Source: Pandoraea sp. ASV26 (lineage in GTDB: Bacteria; Pseudomonadota; Gammaproteobacteria; Burkholderiales; Burkholderiaceae). Taken from it: 58,095 nucleotides of DNA. The notes beneath the pieces were generated by a model. It did no database searches. It was not told where the DNA came from and saw only the letters and a program-made list of their open reading frames with translations. This document shows, piece after piece, positions 9,609 through 16,965 of the stretch. The position numbers and the translations under genes are program-made. The DNA is taken from positions 1-58,095 of the forward strand of contig NZ_JAELTP010000025.1 in NCBI RefSeq assembly GCF_016428915.1. Reading direction: 5' to 3'. Position 1 is the stretch's first letter; each line of letters starts with the position of its first letter.

Positions 9609-9651
9609 CGCGACACGCGTTCTTCGGTCGCTACCGCAAGCAGCGCCAGAC

Positions 9652-9690
9652 AAACGCCGCGATGCCCGAAGGGGTGTCGCGGCGTTTTTA
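9652..9690 (+). terminator. Rho-independent terminator after rdgC
   Basis: Stem AAACGCCGCGA (9652-9662) pairs with TCGCGGCGTTT (9677-9687) and ends in a T run. It lies between rdgC and the convergent SDR gene and may serve both. Confidence 0.8.
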
Positions 9691-9723
9691 CGTTTGGCGT
9701 TTCGCGTTTGGCCTGCCGCTAGC

Positions 9724-10440
9724 TCAGGACTGCGCGCGTGCGGCCGGATCCAGCAGATAGATGCCTTGTGAGAGCGCTTGCTTGACCTGACGCGTGCCTT
9801 CGTCGACGCACACTTCCTCTTCGCCGGCTTCGACAGCGTCGTAGGCCTGTCGCACCACATCGGACGGCGCGCTCTTTTCCGCCTCGAAACCCCGCGTGAG
9901 GTCGGTGTCGATGTAACCCGCGTGCAAGCCCACGACCTGGGTGTGCTGGGCGCGTAGCTCCTGACGCAGGCCGTTCGTCAGCGACCAGGCGGCTGACTTG
10001 GTGATCGCGTACTCGGGAATCACGTTCGAACTGATCCAGCTCACGATCGACAACACATTGAGCAGGGCGCCGCCACCGTTGCGTCCGAGCGTGCCGGCGA
10101 ACGCCTGCGACATGGCCAGCACGCCGAACAGGTTCGTCTCCAGCGTCTCGCGCAGCAGTTCCGCCGAGCCCGGGCGGGTCAGCCCTTGCGTGGTGCGTGC
10201 AATGCCCGCGTTGTTAATGAGCAGGGTGACGTCGCCGGCCAACTCCGCCGCGGCGGCCACGTCCTGCGGATTGTTGACGTCCAGCTTGACGGGGATGACG
10301 CCCGGCAACGTCACCTTGGACGGATCACGCGCGCCGGCATACACCTTCTTCGCGCCACGTTCGAGCGCCTGCTTCGCAAACTCCAGTCCCAGGCCACGAT
10401 TGGCACCGGTGACGAACACAACGGCATCTTTGATCTTCAT
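9724..10440 (-). CDS. SDR family oxidoreductase (TetR-linked)
   Basis: Classical short-chain dehydrogenase/reductase of 238 residues, probably NADP(H)-dependent because Arg residues follow the first strands. It shows the cofactor motif TGANRGLG, the structural NNAG motif (LINNAGIA), a Ser in the LSIVSWISS strand and the catalytic YAITK (YxxxK). The start at 10440 has GGAG 7 nt upstream; the longer open frame to 10563 has no ribosome site and runs through the regulatory region. It is divergent from a TetR regulator that probably represses it. The substrate cannot be told from sequence. Confidence 0.88.
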   Translation of the reverse strand: MKIKDAVVFVTGANRGLGLEFAKQALERGAKKVYAGARDPSKVTLPGVIPVKLDVNNPQDVAAAAELAGDVTLLINNAGIARTTQGLTRPGSAELLRETLETNLFGVLAMSQAFAGTLGRNGGGALLNVLSIVSWISSNVIPEYAITKSAAWSLTNGLRQELRAQHTQVVGLHAGYIDTDLTRGFEAEKSAPSDVVRQAYDAVEAGEEEVCVDEGTRQVKQALSQGIYLLDPAARAQS

Positions 10441-10456
10441 TTCACAACTCCAGCGA

Positions 10457-10480
10457 GGTATCGGGGTATCAGGGTATCGG
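10457..10480. repeat. Three tandem octamers in the SDR leader
   Basis: GGTATCGG, GGTATCAG and GGTATCGG follow each other with no spacer, 17 bp upstream of the SDR start codon. They lie in the predicted 5' untranslated region on the minus strand. Confidence 0.6.
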
Positions 10481-10527
10481 GGCCACGCCAGTCCTGGGAG
10501 CAGCGTCCCGTTTGGGCTATACTGCAT

Positions 10528-10549
10528 GACAATTGTGATCGCCATCGTC
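10528..10549. promoter_or_regulatory. Candidate TetR operator 1
   Basis: A 22-bp imperfect palindrome with outer half-site GACAATTG and partner CCATCGTC; eight of eleven base pairs are symmetric. It matches a second copy at 10587-10608 at 18 of 22 positions. Its place in the divergent SDR/TetR promoter region suggests it is the operator of the TetR protein encoded at 10663. Confidence 0.5.
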
Positions 10550-10586
10550 ATGATGAGATGCATTGTGACGAGTCGGGTACCGATAT

Positions 10587-10608
10587 GTCAATGGTGATCG
10601 ACATTGTC
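10587..10608. promoter_or_regulatory. Candidate TetR operator 2
   Basis: A 22-bp imperfect palindrome with ends GTCAATGG and ACATTGTC, again eight of eleven pairs symmetric. Its centre is 59 bp from that of operator 1, in the same orientation. It would sit over or just downstream of the tetR promoter. Confidence 0.5.
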
Positions 10609-10662
10609 TTTTTCGATGGCGACGATAGGTGCGATTGCGCAGGTTGACGTCAGGAGCAGCAG

Positions 10663-11259
10663 ATGGGGATTTCCAGAGAGCAGGCCGCGGAAAACCGCGA
10701 GGCGATTATCGAGGCGGCCGAGCGGCTGTTTCGCGAGCATGGGGTCGATGCCGTGGGGCTGACGGCCCTCATGAAGGCGGCCGGGTTCACGCAGGGCGGT
10801 TTCTACAACCACTTCAAGTCGAAGGACGCGCTCGTTGCGGCCGTGATGGCGCGCGCGGTGCAGGCCAGCAAAGGGGCGCTGGCCGGCGGCGACGTGGCGC
10901 GCGAGGCGGCGATGTCGCCCGAGGCGCGTGCCGAGCAGTATCTGTCGGTCACGCATCGCGACGACGTGGCGTGTGGCTGTCCGATGGCCGGTTTCGCCGG
11001 AGACGCGCCGCGCCTTGGCGAGGAGGCGCAAGCCTGCTACGCGAAAGGGCTGGCCGACGCGATCGCGGCAATGACAGCGGCGGGTGTCGGGCAGGGGTTG
11101 AGTCCGGCGCAAGCGACGCAGGCCGCCATGGCGCGCTTCGCGCAGATGGTCGGAACGCTCGTGCTGTCGCGCGCTGTCGTGAACGTCGACCCGGCGCTGT
11201 CCGAGGCGTTGCTGGCCGCCGGGCGCCAGGCGCTCAACGGGCAGCGCGCCGACGCCTGA
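10663..11259 (+). CDS. TetR/AcrR family transcriptional regulator
   Basis: A 198-residue one-component regulator. An N-terminal helix-turn-helix spans about residues 10-55 (AENREAIIEAAERLF, then GGFYNHFKSKDAL). The ligand domain carries a Cys-rich stretch (DDVACGCPMAGFAGD, about 103-117), seen in TetR groups that often control oxidoreductases. The start is supported by CAGGAG 6 nt upstream. Divergence from the SDR gene and two matched palindromes between them suggest autoregulation and repression of that gene. The two thiols (CGC) could sense electrophiles; that is inference. Confidence 0.87.
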   Translation: MGISREQAAENREAIIEAAERLFREHGVDAVGLTALMKAAGFTQGGFYNHFKSKDALVAAVMARAVQASKGALAGGDVAREAAMSPEARAEQYLSVTHRDDVACGCPMAGFAGDAPRLGEEAQACYAKGLADAIAAMTAAGVGQGLSPAQATQAAMARFAQMVGTLVLSRAVVNVDPALSEALLAAGRQALNGQRADA

Positions 11260-11292
11260 GCGCAGGGTGCGGTTGTGGTTGCGGTTGCGCTG

Positions 11293-12198
11293 TTAGTGCT
11301 GCGGCCAGCGCCACGCGGCGCGCAACTGATCGCGCAGAAAGTCCACGAAAGCGCGCGTGCGTGGCGCGAGGTGCCGACTATGCGGGTACACGGCATGCAG
11401 CGGCGACGCCGGAATTTGCAGCGTCGGCAACACGCGCACGAGGCGGCCCGCCTTGATGTCGTCTCCCACGTCCCAGATGGATTTCTGCGTGATGCCTGCG
11501 CCGTGCAGCGCCAGCTCGTGAGCCGTGTCGCCATCGTCGACGACATAGGTATCGCGCACCTGAATCCGCAACGTTTCGGATTGCCAGACAAAGCGCCAAT
11601 CGCCGTGCGGCGCATGGCCGAACAGAATGCAGTCGTGCTGTTGCAGATCGCCCGCGTCCTGAGGCGTGCCGCGCCGCGCCAGATAGTCCGGGGATGCGAC
11701 CAGCACCCGGTAGTTGGGCGCCAGTTCCTGCGCGACGAGGCTGGAGTCGGGCAGGGTGCCGACACGGATGGCGACGTCGATGCCGTGCGCGACCAGATCG
11801 ACCCACAGATCGCTTAGTTCGAGATGCACCTTCAGATCCGGATGCCGTTCGCGAAACGCGACGAGCAGCGGGGCGAGTTGACGGCGTCCGAACGCGCGCG
11901 GGGCGCTGATTCGAAGCACGCCACCGACCGTGCCCGCCTGCCGTGTCATCAATCGTTCGGTCTCGTTGATCTCTGCCAGAATGCGCTGGCAGCAGGCGTG
12001 AAATACCTGCCCCTCTTCCGTTAATGCTTGCTTGCGCGTGGTGCGATTGAGCAGACGCACGCCCAGGCGTTGCTCGAGCAGCCCCAGCCGCTTGCTCACG
12101 ACCGCCAGCGACAGTCCCAACTCGCGTGCCGCCGCCGACATGCTGCCGGTGGTAACGACCCGGTCGAAAAGCGTGAGGTCCAGCGTCTGGTCGATCAT
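11293..12198 (-). CDS. LysR family transcriptional regulator
   Basis: A 301-residue LysR-type regulator. The winged helix-turn-helix covers residues 1-60 (DRVVTTGSMSAAARELGLSLAVVSKRLGLLEQRLGV reads as helix-turn-helix plus linker start), followed by a periplasmic-binding-protein-like effector domain (PRAFGRRQLAPLLVAFRERHPDL onward). It converges on the TetR gene with only 33 bp between stops. It is divergent from two SDR genes that it may control. The closest family sense is the CrgA/DsdC-like group of beta-proteobacterial LysR proteins that sit next to SDR genes; the ligand is unknown. Confidence 0.88.
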   Translation of the reverse strand: MIDQTLDLTLFDRVVTTGSMSAAARELGLSLAVVSKRLGLLEQRLGVRLLNRTTRKQALTEEGQVFHACCQRILAEINETERLMTRQAGTVGGVLRISAPRAFGRRQLAPLLVAFRERHPDLKVHLELSDLWVDLVAHGIDVAIRVGTLPDSSLVAQELAPNYRVLVASPDYLARRGTPQDAGDLQQHDCILFGHAPHGDWRFVWQSETLRIQVRDTYVVDDGDTAHELALHGAGITQKSIWDVGDDIKAGRLVRVLPTLQIPASPLHAVYPHSRHLAPRTRAFVDFLRDQLRAAWRWPQH

Positions 12199-12211
12199 TG
12201 GTGGTCGATTC

Positions 12212-12223
12212 TCAATGAATTGA
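12212..12223. promoter_or_regulatory. Candidate LysR box
   Basis: TCAATGAATTGA has inverted arms TCAAT/ATTGA and fits within a T-N11-A pattern on the minus strand. It lies 14 bp upstream of the lysR start and 157 bp before the divergent SDR gene. Confidence 0.35.
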
Positions 12224-12379
12224 AGAGAGTCATTCAGTTTTACCGGGGATTATCGTGCCTGCCGATGAGGATCACAATAGCGTCATGACATCGCGCACCG
12301 GTGCTCGCACTGCGTAGCCGGTACCTTGTCGATGTCGCATTTCCCTCATCGTCCCGATCTCTTTCTGGAGCGACTCATC

Positions 12380-13093
12380 ATGTTCAATTTCGAAGGTCAG
12401 CGTGTGTTGGTCATTGGCGGCAGTTCCGGCATCGGCCGCGCCGCCGCACAGGCATTCGCCAGGGCCGGTGCGGCCGTGACGATCGCCTCACGCAGTCAGG
12501 CCAAGCTCGACGACGCGCTTGCCACCATCGGCACGACGGCTCGCGCGGTCGTGCTCGACACGGGCGACGCGGGCGCCGTCGAACGATTCTTTGCCGATCA
12601 CGCCCCGTGGCAGCACGTGGTCATCTCGGCCGCGCAAACGCCTACCGGGCAGGTGCGCAAGCTCTCGCTGGAGGACGCGCATGCCGCCTTCGACAGCAAG
12701 TTCTGGGGCACGTATCACGTGGCGCGTTACGCACGAATCGAAGACGGCGGCTCGCTCACGCTGACGTCGGGCTATCTGAGCGTGCGTCCGAGCACGTCGT
12801 CAGTCGTGCAGGGGGCGATCAACGCCGCAGTCGAAGCGCTGGGCCGAGGGCTCGCGTTGGAACTGTCACCGGTGCGGGTGAATACCGTCTCGCCGGGGCT
12901 GACGGCGACGCCGCTGTGGAACAAACTGGCCGAGGCCGACCGTGAGGCGATGTATCGCAACGCCGCCGAGCGTTTGCCGGCGCGACGCGTGGTGGCTGCC
13001 GAGGACGTGGCCAACACGATTCTGTATCTTGCCGGCACGCCGAGCGCCACCGGCTCGACGGTGCTGATCGACGCAGGCGGCGCGATCGCCTGA
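12380..13093 (+). CDS. Atypical SDR family protein lacking catalytic Tyr and Lys
   Basis: A 237-residue Rossmann-fold protein with the cofactor motif GGSSGIG near residues 12-18. NNAG is replaced by SAAQ. Where YxxxK should stand, before AAVEAL, the sequence reads QGAIN, so both the catalytic Tyr and Lys are missing. Downstream SPVRVNTVSPG matches the SDR cofactor loop. I chose ATG 12380 because CTGGAG lies 9 nt upstream; the longer frame from 12326 adds non-native residues. It is first in a two-gene unit with another SDR 25 bp downstream. It could be an NAD(P)-binding regulator or an enzyme with altered chemistry. Confidence 0.82.
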   Translation: MFNFEGQRVLVIGGSSGIGRAAAQAFARAGAAVTIASRSQAKLDDALATIGTTARAVVLDTGDAGAVERFFADHAPWQHVVISAAQTPTGQVRKLSLEDAHAAFDSKFWGTYHVARYARIEDGGSLTLTSGYLSVRPSTSSVVQGAINAAVEALGRGLALELSPVRVNTVSPGLTATPLWNKLAEADREAMYRNAAERLPARRVVAAEDVANTILYLAGTPSATGSTVLIDAGGAIA

Positions 13094-13118
13094 TGCCCCG
13101 AGTTCTGGAGACTGACCT

Positions 13119-13910
13119 ATGCATATCGATCTGAAAGACAAAGTGGCGCTGGTGACGGCGTCGACGGCAGGCATCGGCTTCGCTATCGCGCATGGATTGG
13201 CGGCAGCGGGCGCCACGACGCTCATCAACGGGCGGTCGCAGCAACGTGTGGACGCCGCCGTCGCGAAGTTGCGCGAGGCGTTGCCTGAGGCTCAGGTGCG
13301 TGGCGTGGCCGCCGATCTTGCTACGGCGCAAGGTTGCGACGCGCTGGTGGCCGAAGTGCCTGACGTCGACATTCTCGTGAACAACGCGGGCATCTTCGGC
13401 CCGCAGGATTTCTTCGAGGTGCCGGACGACGTGTGGCAGCGTTTTTACGACGTCAATGTGCTCTCGGGCGTGCGGCTCTCGCGCGCCTATCTGCCCGGCA
13501 TGGTCGATCGTGGTTGGGGACGTGTGATCTTCATCTCGTCGGAGTCCGCACTGAATATTCCCGAAGACATGATTCACTACGGCATGACGAAGACGGCGCA
13601 ACTGGCCGTGTCGCGTGGCTTGGCCAAGCGCATGCGCGGCACCGGTGTCACGGTCAACGCCGTGCTGCCCGGCCCGACGCTCTCGGACGGCATGGCCGAG
13701 ATGCTGCACCAGTCCGGTTTGCCCGCGAACGCCGACATGGCGCAGGCGGCAGCCGAGTTCGTGCTCGAGCACCGACCCAGCTCGATCATCGAACGCGCGG
13801 CCACCACGACGGAAGTCGCGAATATGGTGGTCTATGTTGCATCGCCGCAAGCTTCGGCCACCACCGGGGCGGCGCTGCGTGTCGACGGCGGCGTTGTCGA
13901 CTCGCTCTGA
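13119..13910 (+). CDS. SDR family oxidoreductase
   Basis: Classical SDR of 263 residues with cofactor motif TASTAGIG (about 13-20), NNAG (VNNAGIF), catalytic Ser in FISSES and YGMTK as YxxxK. The active site is therefore complete, unlike the SDR encoded just upstream. A CTGGAG ribosome site lies 10 nt before the ATG. FabG-like in pattern, but the substrate is not predictable. It ends the LysR-linked two-gene unit. No clear T-run terminator follows. Confidence 0.88.
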   Translation: MHIDLKDKVALVTASTAGIGFAIAHGLAAAGATTLINGRSQQRVDAAVAKLREALPEAQVRGVAADLATAQGCDALVAEVPDVDILVNNAGIFGPQDFFEVPDDVWQRFYDVNVLSGVRLSRAYLPGMVDRGWGRVIFISSESALNIPEDMIHYGMTKTAQLAVSRGLAKRMRGTGVTVNAVLPGPTLSDGMAEMLHQSGLPANADMAQAAAEFVLEHRPSSIIERAATTTEVANMVVYVASPQASATTGAALRVDGGVVDSL

Positions 13911-14043
13911 CACCTTGTTCAGATGGCCGGCCGCCCGACCTGCGTCAGGTGGCCGTCATCGTGGTGTCAGATCGAAAATGGTGCGGTGCACGAGTGTGCA
14001 GACACCGACATTGCATAGGCCTTGATATCAGGCAAACACGGTA

Positions 14044-14078
14044 TACCCGAATCACTTTCGGGTACCTATTTCGATAGG
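14044..14078 (+). other. Two adjacent hairpins upstream of the small membrane peptide gene
   Basis: Arms TACCCGAA (14044-14051) and TTCGGGTA (14057-14064) form an 8-bp stem with a 5-base loop. CCTAT (14065-14069) and ATAGG (14074-14078) then form a second stem with a TTCG loop. They follow the SDR gene and precede the 49-codon gene. No T run follows, so they are either leader RNA structure or DNA sites. Confidence 0.45.
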
Positions 14079-14132
14079 GATTGCCTAGAATCAAAGCGTG
14101 CCATCCCGCCATGTCGAAGTTAGGAGGCCGCT

Positions 14133-14282
14133 ATGCTGACAGGGAGCTTGATTGCAATGTTGGTGATTGTGCTGGTCGTCGGCGCTGCCGTCGCCTGGCT
14201 GGTGGATCGCAACTGGTGTCGGGAGCACCCGACGGCGCGGCACACGTGGCGGCGCCAGCGTCGTGGCATTCGGCACGGTTGA
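14133..14282 (+). CDS. Small single-pass membrane protein (49 residues)
   Basis: A short open frame, ATG 14133 to TGA at 14280-14282. A full Shine-Dalgarno AGGAGG lies 5 bases before the ATG. The product starts MLTGSLIAMLVIVLVVGAA, a continuous hydrophobic segment of about 20 residues, and ends in a strongly basic tail (TWRRQRRGIRHG). That predicts one membrane helix with a positive cytoplasmic end. A terminator follows within 51 bp, so it looks like a complete transcription unit. I do not recognise a family; function unknown. Confidence 0.6.
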   Translation: MLTGSLIAMLVIVLVVGAAVAWLVDRNWCREHPTARHTWRRQRRGIRHG

Positions 14283-14332
14283 TGCTCGTTGGACCGCTCG
14301 GGGAATTTCGGGGAAAACGGCCCCCACAAATG

Positions 14333-14361
14333 AAAAGCCCGCCTTCCGGCGGGCTTTTTGT
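14333..14361. terminator. Rho-independent terminator, bidirectional
   Basis: AAAAGCCCGCC (14333-14343) pairs with GGCGGGCTTTT (14348-14358), with A and T runs on either side. It separates the small membrane protein gene from the convergent 62-residue hypothetical gene. Confidence 0.88.
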
Positions 14362-14393
14362 TACGACTGACACCTCAACAACTGGCTGGGCAC

Positions 14394-14582
14394 TCAGGCA
14401 ACGGCCTGAAGGACATACTTGCCCTGGACAGTCAGCCGCGGGGACTTCTCACCCGAGGCCAACTCTTCCCACTCGATCAGCTTGCTTTCAAGCAACGACT
14501 CGAGGTCCGGGCGATTGTGCTCCACTTGCTCCGGAGCGTCCTTGACCAGCATCAGGGTGGCAAATTCATGATGACTCAGCAT
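14394..14582 (-). CDS. Conserved-looking hypothetical protein, winged-helix-like (62 residues)
   Basis: A 62-residue acidic protein. The start at 14582 is preferred because GGGAG lies 6 nt upstream; the frame extends to 14678 without a ribosome site. The pattern FATLMLVKDAP, then LLESKLIEWEEL and LTVQGKYVLQAV resembles a small winged-helix module, where LTxxG marks the last strand and helix. I cannot name a family with certainty. It stands alone, convergent with the small membrane protein gene and divergent from minC. Confidence 0.65.
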   Translation of the reverse strand: MLSHHEFATLMLVKDAPEQVEHNRPDLESLLESKLIEWEELASGEKSPRLTVQGKYVLQAVA

Positions 14583-14933
14583 CTTCGTCTCCCGGTTTGC
14601 GGTTCCACAGGGGGGGTCCCTCGTCAGGGACTTTAAGGATAGGTCACGAATATGGCACTTGCGCGACAAAATTCGCACTTTCGATGCTGCTGTGCAGCAC
14701 TTCTCGTGTTGGACTTTCCCACCGCCAGCATAGGCTTTCGTGATGACATTAGCATGTCAATCGCCTCGCATCTGGCTACGTTTAAAGCGTATGCAAAATG
14801 CAAGATTTGATGCGGTGCAGTAATGGTGTTTTTTGTGCAAATTGCAGTTTCATCCTACTTATTTGCGGTTTGCTCGCACGCAAGGAACGGTAGAATGCCC
14901 AATTTGCCAGCAATTCGCGCACAACAACCTGAC
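14583..14933. promoter_or_regulatory. Intergenic region upstream of minC
   Basis: This 351-bp gap becomes AT-rich from 14740. A TAGAAT -10-like hexamer sits at 14891-14896 with TTTGCT at 14869-14874 as a weak -35 (16-bp spacer). That promoter would start RNA near 14903, between two possible minC start codons. No further gene is seen. Confidence 0.4.
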
Positions 14934-15686
14934 ATGCCGCAAAAGAAAACGCCGTACTTCGAGTTACGCAGTGGTGCTGTCGATACCCTGCATTTCGTTG
15001 TCAAGACGCCGCAACTGGATACCCTGCGCACTGAATTGGCGCAGCGTTTTGAAGCGACCCCGGAGTTTTTTGCAGGCGATACCGTCGCCATCGATGTGCG
15101 GCGTCTGGCCGGCGACGAGCGCGTTGCCGTGCCCGCGTTGGCCGAAATGCTGGCCGAATTCCGCATGAAGCCGATCGGCGTGGTCGCCAACACCGAGCAA
15201 ACCGATTGGGCGGTGGTGGACGGTTTGCCCCGGCTGGACAGCCACGAGCGCCGCGTGTCGCGTGTGGCCCGCGAGGGCGATGCGGCCGTCGAGCCGGTGG
15301 CGGAGCTGGCCGAAGCGGCACCGGTGCAGGCTGTGCCTGAGGTGTCGGCCATCGCCTCGACCATCATCGACAAGCCCTTGCGTTCGGGCCAGCAGGTCTA
15401 TGCGAAGGGCGATCTGGTCATCCTCGATCTGGTCAGTTATGGGGCCGAGGTGATCGCGGAAGGTAATATTCACATTTACGCGCCGCTGCGGGGGCGGGCA
15501 TTGGCAGGGGTGAAGGGCAAGCTTGACGCGCGCATCTTCTGTACCTGTCTCGAGCCCGAGCTGATTTCGATCGCCGGAATTTACCGGACTGGCGAGTATG
15601 CGCTGCCGCCCGATGTTCAGGGGCGTTCGGTGCAGGTGCGGCTGGTAGACGACAAGCTGATTTTCGAGCCCCTCGGGCTCAAATGA
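14934..15686 (+). CDS. minC: Septum site-determining protein MinC
   Basis: FtsZ-polymerisation inhibitor that keeps the division ring away from the poles, acting with MinD at the membrane. From ATG 14934 it is 250 residues. The N-domain starts [23 protein letters not shown] linker follows. The C-terminal beta-helix has the hallmark [18 protein letters not shown] and [15 protein letters not shown]. An in-frame ATG at 14895 (263 residues) has a fair AAGGA site, but it overlaps the predicted -10 TAGAAT, so I favour 14934. First gene of minCDE; minD follows after 43 bp. Confidence 0.94.
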   Translation: MPQKKTPYFELRSGAVDTLHFVVKTPQLDTLRTELAQRFEATPEFFAGDTVAIDVRRLAGDERVAVPALAEMLAEFRMKPIGVVANTEQTDWAVVDGLPRLDSHERRVSRVAREGDAAVEPVAELAEAAPVQAVPEVSAIASTIIDKPLRSGQQVYAKGDLVILDLVSYGAEVIAEGNIHIYAPLRGRALAGVKGKLDARIFCTCLEPELISIAGIYRTGEYALPPDVQGRSVQVRLVDDKLIFEPLGLK

Positions 15687-15729
15687 TTCGTAGCTAATTT
15701 CATCCTCAAGTTTGGGAAGGCATCGACAG

Positions 15730-16545
15730 ATGGCAAAAGTGATTGTGGTGACCTCTGGCAAGGGTGGTGTCGGTAAGACGACGACCAGCGCCAGCTTTTC
15801 CGCCGGCCTCGCCTTGCAGGGGCACAAGACGGCAGTCATCGATTTTGACGTCGGCCTGCGAAATCTCGATCTCATCATGGGTTGCGAGCGCCGCGTCGTG
15901 TACGACCTGGTCAATGTGATTCAGGGCGAAGCGAACCTCAATCAGGCGCTCATCAAGGACAAGTCCTGCGAGAATCTGTTCATCCTGCCCGCGTCACAGA
16001 CGCGTGACAAGGACGCACTCACGCAGGCGGGCGTCGAGACGGTCATCAAGAACCTGATCGACATGGGCTTCGAATACATCGTGTGCGACTCGCCGGCCGG
16101 CATCGAATCGGGCGCACTGCTCGCGATGCACTTCGCTGACGAAGCGCTCGTGGTGACGAACCCCGAAGTGTCGTCAGTGCGCGACTCGGACCGCATTCTG
16201 GGCATTCTCTCGTCGAAGACGAAGCGTGCCATCGAGGGCGGCGAGCCGATCAAGGAGCACCTGCTCATCACCCGTTACAACCCGAAGCGTGTCAACGACG
16301 GCCAGATGCTCTCGCTCGAGGACATCCAGGAAATCCTGCGAATCAAGCTCATTGGCGTGATTCCGGAGTCGGAGTCTGTGTTGCATGCCTCGAATCAGGG
16401 CGTGCCGGCGATTCATCTCGACGGTACCGATGTGGCCGACGCGTATCGCGACGTGGTGAGCCGGTTCAAGGGCGAAGACAAGCCCATGCGCTTTACCGAC
16501 TATCAAAAGCCGGGGCTGTTGCAGCGCATTTTCGGCTCGAAGTAA
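15730..16545 (+). CDS. minD: Septum site-determining ATPase MinD
   Basis: Membrane-cycling ATPase of 271 residues that recruits MinC and oscillates under MinE control. The deviant Walker A SGKGGVGKTT has K11 and K16. DFDVGLRNLDLIMGCERRVVYD and the Walker B-like YIVCDSPAGIE are typical. The C-terminal amphipathic membrane helix (KPGLLQRIFGSK) is intact. ATG 15730 is chosen because homology starts at MAKVIVVTSG and GGAAGG lies upstream. It is 9 bp from minE, so translation is probably coupled. Confidence 0.98.
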   Translation: MAKVIVVTSGKGGVGKTTTSASFSAGLALQGHKTAVIDFDVGLRNLDLIMGCERRVVYDLVNVIQGEANLNQALIKDKSCENLFILPASQTRDKDALTQAGVETVIKNLIDMGFEYIVCDSPAGIESGALLAMHFADEALVVTNPEVSSVRDSDRILGILSSKTKRAIEGGEPIKEHLLITRYNPKRVNDGQMLSLEDIQEILRIKLIGVIPESESVLHASNQGVPAIHLDGTDVADAYRDVVSRFKGEDKPMRFTDYQKPGLLQRIFGSK

Positions 16546-16554
16546 GGAGCGCCC

Positions 16555-16809
16555 ATGTCCTTCCTGTCATTTCTCCTGGGGGAGAAGAAAAAGACCGCCG
16601 CCGTTGCGAAAGAGCGCTTGCAGATCATTCTGGCGCACGAACGCACGGGCTCGTCGCCGCCGGCAGATTATCTGCCGGCCCTGCAACGTGAGCTGGTGGC
16701 TGTCATCTCCAAGTACGTCAAAATCGCACAAGACGACATCAAGGTCAGCGTCGAGCATCAGGACAACCTGGAAGTGCTCGAAGTGAAGATCGAATTGCCG
16801 CAGACCTGA
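16555..16809 (+). CDS. minE: Cell division topological specificity factor MinE
   Basis: An 84-residue protein that stimulates MinD ATPase and drives the pole-to-pole oscillation. The N-terminal membrane-binding segment ([30 protein letters not shown]) and the C-terminal dimer domain ([18 protein letters not shown], then [17 protein letters not shown]) are both present. Length is normal for beta-proteobacteria. Last gene of the min operon, closed by a strong hairpin terminator. Confidence 0.97.
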   Translation: MSFLSFLLGEKKKTAAVAKERLQIILAHERTGSSPPADYLPALQRELVAVISKYVKIAQDDIKVSVEHQDNLEVLEVKIELPQT

Positions 16810-16872
16810 ACGGTCTTGGCATACCGGCGCCAGCGGAACCTCGCGGGTGCCAGCCGGTGATGTTCGGATAAG

Positions 16873-16912
16873 CGAAAGCCCGCCACCCTCGATGCAGGGT
16901 GGCGGGCTTTCG
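16873..16912. terminator. Hairpin terminator between minE and the DUF1571 gene
   Basis: Arms at 16873-16889 and 16896-16912 form a perfect 17-bp stem with loop CGATGC. The core is AAAGCCCGCCACCCT. It lies between convergent genes and probably works both ways, though the T tract is short. Confidence 0.85.
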
Positions 16913-16965
16913 TCGTGCTTGTACCGCGTATCGGCGCCAGACGCCAGACGCCAGCGTGCGTCACC

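Noticed and set aside
10457-10480. CRISPR or other array
   Set aside because: The units are 8 bp, directly adjacent, only three copies, and there are no spacers. No other array-like repeat was seen in the window.
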